A stretch of 64,000 bases of DNA, from positions 1 through 64,000 of the IMG/VR virus record IMGVR_UViG_3300042887_001883. One strand, given 5' to 3'. Below, piece by piece: positions 63,446-64,000 of this stretch. The stretch's first letter is position 1. Every line of letters begins with the position of its first letter. Below the pieces are notes generated by a model. The model did not search any database, was not told the DNA's origin, and was given only the letters and a program-made list of their open reading frames with translations. The translations under genes and the position numbers were made by a program. Source of the stretch: a virus.

Positions 63446-63478
63446 ATAAAAAAGCCCCTCTTCGAGGGGCTTTTTTTA
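63446..63478. terminator. Bidirectional terminator at the end of the second adhesin cluster
   Basis: GCCCCTC (63454-63460), loop TTC, GAGGGGC (63464-63470), A run left and T run right, between convergent genes. Confidence 0.9.
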
Positions 63479-63487
63479 TCATATTTT

Positions 63488-64000
63488 TTAGTATAATCTA
63501 GCCATACCCATCTTTGTAGTATTAAATTTTATAACAGTTGTATTATTATCAATATGTGTTACTGATAATGGAGTATAGATTACATTATTAATAAACACTT
63601 CTACTGTTGGTATAAATCCTAATTGGTGATGAATAGTCCATATGGTTGAAGATATAGTAGAATTATACTCAAATATATTAGTTGTTGATGGTGATGCAAT
63701 ATGAGTAACATCTAATTTATCGGTGCTTTCTACTTCAATTTCTAAAGTATATGTCAAATACCATGTGCTAACGGCAGGTTTATCCAATGGGTCGAATATT
63801 AAATGGGTTAATAATCGTGGTGCTTCTTTATCCGGTTTATTAGGATTATTCTTATCTTTACGCAAATTATCGGCAAGCCAGTTGTCCATATTTTTAACAT
63901 TATGTGGTTTTTCGACAACGGTAAATGCTTTTAAATTTTTGAACAACCAATTGCTTGGTGGGGTTTTAGGTATTTGAATATCTATTTTATTTTGTTCACA
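63488..64000 (-). CDS. Partial gene, C-terminus of a probable tail or fibre protein (runs off right edge)
   Basis: The minus-strand frame has no stop between 63488 and base 64000 and no convincing start, so about 170 C-terminal residues are visible. They include WLADNLRKDKN, WYLTYTLEIEV and a final domain IWTIHHQLGFIPTVEVFINN ... FNTTKMGMARLY. This last pattern (H.LG..P.V.V, then a final G.A.L strand) is common at the ends of phage tail-fibre and receptor-binding proteins. It lies beside the adhesin cluster. Function inferred only. Confidence 0.65.
   Translation of the reverse strand, partial: CEQNKIDIQIPKTPPSNWLFKNLKAFTVVEKPHNVKNMDNWLADNLRKDKNNPNKPDKEAPRLLTHLIFDPLDKPAVSTWYLTYTLEIEVESTDKLDVTHIASPSTTNIFEYNSTISSTIWTIHHQLGFIPTVEVFINNVIYTPLSVTHIDNNTTVIKFNTTKMGMARLY

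Noticed and set aside
1-64000. tRNA or rRNA genes
   Set aside because: No cloverleaf with a TTCRANY arm or rRNA-like sequence was noticed; noncoding space is minimal.

Overview
This window is a 64-kb piece of the late (virion morphogenesis) region of a tailed myovirus distantly related to phage T4. By eye the DNA is about 30% GC and nearly fully coding. The T4 relationship rests on recognisable homologues of prohead protease gp21, the acidic prohead core protein gp67, baseplate gp5, gp25 and gp6, neck and tail-completion proteins (gp13-like, gp15, gp14-like), tail sheath gp18, tail tube gp19, head-completion nuclease gp4 and the terminase pair gp16/gp17. T4-type late promoter boxes (NATAAATA) lie 28-42 bp before most late start codons. 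Several proteins are far longer than in T4 and the adhesin repertoire is very large, which suggests a jumbo-type myovirus. The host cannot be read from the sequence; a Gram-negative bacterium is likely from the T4 relationship.

Layout. 1-4.7 kb: two leftward genes of unknown role, a 58-bp tandem repeat array, the prohead protease, a GIY-YIG endonuclease-like gene with a 12-finger zinc array, and a leftward gp67-like core gene. 4.8-14 kb: tape-measure candidate, a leftward acidic coiled-coil protein, the gp5-like central spike and gp25. 14-31 kb: a cluster of tail adhesins on both strands, interleaved with the gp6 wedge protein and a small GH24 lysozyme. 31-33.5 kb: small accessory genes, including a candidate internal head protein. 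33.5-44.5 kb: neck, tail terminator, sheath (leftward), tube, a second tube-fold protein, gp4 and the small terminase subunit. 44.6-46.1 kb: a leftward triple-HNH homing endonuclease with its own sigma70-type promoter, sitting between the two terminase genes. 46.2-47.9 kb: the large terminase subunit. 48-63.4 kb: a second, rightward adhesin cluster of ten genes. A leftward gene runs off the right edge.

How it fits together. At least sixteen proteins start with the same roughly 80-residue module (LYG..YG, LLENF, GQLWYD), probably the part that docks or assembles on the virion. It is followed by exchangeable parts: Ig-like domains, a recurring beta-domain that is also inserted in gp6, Thr-rich linkers, helical stalks, and C-terminal tips of TerD-like, C-type-lectin-like (DUF1566-type), Gly-rich or propeller-like character. 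The arrangement looks like a modular host-recognition arsenal on one tail.

Two genome-scale signals stand out. I found no GATC in the window although well over a hundred would be expected, and Asp is written GAC rather than the usual GAT wherever the next codon starts with C. Also, small leftward non-structural genes carry sigma70-type promoters inside a region otherwise organised around late promoters.
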